A stretch of DNA of 9,414 nucleotides from Porticoccaceae bacterium (lineage in GTDB: Bacteria; Pseudomonadota; Gammaproteobacteria; Pseudomonadales; Porticoccaceae). Of this stretch, positions 7,916 through 9,414 are shown piece after piece. Numbering within the stretch: position 1 is the first letter of the stretch; every line of letters begins with the position of its first letter. The notes below the pieces were generated by a model. It was not told the DNA's origin. It saw nothing but the letters and a program-made list of their open reading frames with translations, and did not search any database. The stretch covers positions 1-9,414 of the forward strand of contig JAHRWI010000144.1 in NCBI GenBank assembly GCA_019090225.1, read 5' to 3'. A program made the position numbers and the translations under genes.

Positions 7916-8457
7916 CAACTAAGATTGGGCTTTTCTATGGCTCCACCACCTGCTACACCGAGATCGCTGCAGAAAAAATACGCGATGCGATCAAGGCTTG
8001 TTCGGCGGGCGCTGTGCAGGTCGATCTATTTAATATCGCCAATCAGCCATTGGTATCAGTCAATGCCTACCAGTGCTTAATACTCGGTATTCCAACCTGG
8101 GATTATGGCGAGCTGGAAGAAAACTGGGAAAACATCTGGCCCGATATCGCCGACGTGAATTGGCAGGGTAAAACTGTCGCCCTATACGGCCTTGGTGATC
8201 AGGTGGGCTATCCCGACTGGTTTCAGGACGCCATGGGCTACCTTTGGACCCGGGTCACGAGCCTGGGCGCGAGATGCATTGGACAGTGGCCAAACGTCGG
8301 CTACCACTATACAAATTCACAGGCCCTGACCGAAGACGGCAAACATTTTTTCGGGCTGGCCCTGGATGAGGACAACGATTTTGATCTGAGTGATGACAGG
8401 ATAACTCGCTGGTGTCATCAGATTGTGGACGAGTTCTGCTCAGCGAGTCGCGCCTGA
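7912..8457 (+). CDS. fldB: Long-chain flavodoxin, FldB type
   Basis: Small cytoplasmic FMN protein that carries low-potential electrons, typically from ferredoxin/flavodoxin-NADP reductase to enzymes such as radical-SAM and isoprenoid-pathway proteins. The 181-residue product begins with the flavodoxin beta strand and phosphate loop IGLFYGSTTCYTE (5-17). FldB also has Cys where many flavodoxins have Gly in this loop. The first FMN-stacking loop is GIPTWDYGELEENW (59-72) with W63. The second is YGLGDQVGYPDWF (92-104) with Y100. The region from about 110 to 140 is the extra loop of long-chain flavodoxins, and the C-terminal LALDEDNDFDLSDDRI (149-164) is close to the E. coli FldB motif. It has no signal peptide. 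FldB rather than FldA is chosen on the STTCYTE and LALDE motifs. The nearest upstream gene is trmL. The 3' neighbour is convergent, and no clear terminator hairpin is visible between them. Confidence 0.94.
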   Translation: MTTKIGLFYGSTTCYTEIAAEKIRDAIKACSAGAVQVDLFNIANQPLVSVNAYQCLILGIPTWDYGELEENWENIWPDIADVNWQGKTVALYGLGDQVGYPDWFQDAMGYLWTRVTSLGARCIGQWPNVGYHYTNSQALTEDGKHFFGLALDEDNDFDLSDDRITRWCHQIVDEFCSASRA

Positions 8458-8523
8458 TCACTCCTTAACCTGAGTATCGCTCTATAAGCCTTCACTACAG
8501 CGGCCCAAACAATCAAAACTCGC

Positions 8524-9139
8524 CTAAAATTGATCTATCGTTAAAGCCATGGTCGCTTCATCCCTAGACTGGACGATCCGCATATAGCTTTCAGTTCTCG
8601 CCAGCATCAGGTGGACGATATTATCGACAAAATCATGATCCCCCCAACTGATGAAAATCTTCTGCCCAGTGACAAGGTGATGGTCGTCTACAGGAACAGT
8701 CATGCACCGCACGGCGGTCAGATCGCTACCGGCCTGCACCTCAGCCAGGTTCATAGTCCCAGACCATTCACCATTCACCACTGATTAGATTAGGTAAATA
8801 CTGGTTTTTCTCCGCGTAGCTGCCAGACTTATCCAGGGCGGTGATCACACCAACGGTGAGCAGAGGTAGCAGCGAGAAGCCCAGGTTAGCGCTTTGAAAC
8901 ATTTCATCAACCGCACCACCCAGGATATGTGGCAAACTCTGGCCACCGAACTCGCTGTCTCCAGTTAAGGTCGACCATCGTCCATCTCTGTTAGCGGTAA
9001 ATAGACCTTCCAGGGACGGCCCCCTAAGCACACGTTTAGCCTCTACCCGACAGCCTTCGCTATCAGCTATCTGATTGGTCGGCGTTATGACCTCTGCAAA
9101 ATATCGTCCACCTTCATTGAGTACCGCCTCGACGAAATT
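8524..9139 (-). pseudogene. Acyl-CoA dehydrogenase remnant, internal fragment, frameshifted
   Basis: The intact family oxidises acyl-CoA to enoyl-CoA with FAD and is usually about 590-600 residues in this subgroup; this fragment covers about 200 codons of the N-terminal half. Reading leftward from 9139, one frame gives NFVEAVLNEGGRYFAEV, then DSEGCRVE, GDSEFGGQSLPHILG, SANLGFS and YLPNLISGEW, ending at a TGA (8768-8770). The next frame continues SGTMNLAEVQAGSDL and GQKIFISWGDHD up to LMLAR near 8596. Both halves follow the order of FadE-type proteins. The break is a 7-bp tandem duplication. After LMLAR the last 23 residues before the stop (TESYMRIVQ...) do not resemble the family. The N-terminal ~45 residues, the active-site half and the C-terminal domains are missing. 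An 8-base C run on the minus strand lies at the 5' edge. It is almost certainly non-functional. Confidence 0.9.
8764..8780. repeat. 7-bp tandem duplication inside the acyl-CoA dehydrogenase remnant
   Basis: CCATTCA occurs twice in tandem (8764-8770 and 8771-8777), followed by CCA, giving 17 bases of period 7. On the coding strand this is GGTGAAT repeated. It shifts the frame by one and places a TGA immediately after the conserved SGEW. Removing one copy yields the uninterrupted ISGEWSGTMNLAE expected for the family. Confidence 0.9.
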
Positions 9140-9281
9140 AGGGGGGGGCGGCGGATGGAAGGAAGTTTAATTGGGGAACGAGGTTTTGCCAGTCAGTTTC
9201 GTTACTTGGGAGTTTCTAGATAACGACAGTCATCCTACTGAGCAGTTGGCGAATCAAGCAAATGCGTCTTCAGTGAAACCC

Positions 9282-9414
9282 TTAATGTGTTAGCGGCGCT
9301 ATCATCGGCCCACCATAAGTTGCGCCAAATTTTTCAGCAGACATCGGCCTTCCGTACAGGTAGCCCTGAGCTGCACTACAACCGACCTCCAGTAATAGGG
9401 CTTCCTGACCAGGC
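9282..9414 (-). CDS. EAL-domain protein, C-terminal end (partial)
   Basis: The frame enters from the right edge and ends with TAA at 9282-9284, giving the last 43 residues. It reads PGQEALLLEVGCSAAQGYLY and continues GRPMSAEKF before a short tail. This is the closing signature of EAL domains, where GC-x-x-x-QGY is followed by a x-x-RP-x-x-x-x-x-F pattern and the conserved Gln lies in QGY. EAL proteins hydrolyse the second messenger cyclic-di-GMP to pGpG, often as part of larger sensor proteins with GGDEF or PAS domains. Whether this one is active, or what lies upstream, cannot be seen because the ExL and metal-binding motifs are outside the window. The stop lies about 140 bases before the acyl-CoA dehydrogenase remnant on the same strand. 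Confidence 0.85.
   Translation of the reverse strand, partial: PGQEALLLEVGCSAAQGYLYGRPMSAEKFGATYGGPMIAPLTH

Noticed and set aside
8255..8461. A 68-codon minus-strand open frame opposite the end of the flavodoxin gene
   Set aside because: It is antisense to a well-conserved flavodoxin segment and resembles nothing known.

Overview
The window reads as chromosomal DNA from a gammaproteobacterium of the broad Pseudomonadales group (relatives of Pseudomonas, Cellvibrio or Spongiibacter). ZipA is a gammaproteobacterial division protein. The condensin is Smc rather than the enterobacterial MukB. The order smc-zipA-ligA is the one known from Pseudomonas. No species can be named from the sequence alone.

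Layout. Positions 108-7096, minus strand: a three-gene chromosome-maintenance block transcribed smc -> zipA -> ligA, with gaps of 149 and 75 bases. Positions 7097-7387: a divergent intergenic region holding a perfect 6-bp hairpin just ahead of smc and a 13-bp palindrome. Positions 7388-8457, plus strand: a tRNA wobble-base methyltransferase (trmL) followed 44 bases later by a long-chain flavodoxin of the FldB type. A 6-codon open frame with a good ribosome binding site ends on the flavodoxin start codon. Positions 8524-9139, minus strand: a decayed internal fragment of an acyl-CoA dehydrogenase. It is broken by a 7-bp tandem duplication, and removing one copy exactly restores the frame. Positions 9282-9414, minus strand: the last 43 codons of an EAL-domain (cyclic-di-GMP phosphodiesterase) protein that enters from the right edge.

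Function. The minus-strand block combines chromosome compaction (Smc), Z-ring anchoring (ZipA) and DNA nick sealing (LigA). The plus-strand pair may be linked through tRNA anticodon-loop modification, because TrmL acts on tRNAs carrying modified A37 and flavodoxin supplies electrons to the radical-SAM enzyme that completes that modification; this link is inference. The right-hand 0.9 kb is the only region showing decay.

No unknown multi-gene system is visible. The most useful observations are the mechanism of the acyl-CoA dehydrogenase inactivation, an extra helix-hairpin-helix module in LigA, a highly acidic ZipA linker, and the unexplained inverted repeats and short upstream open frame.
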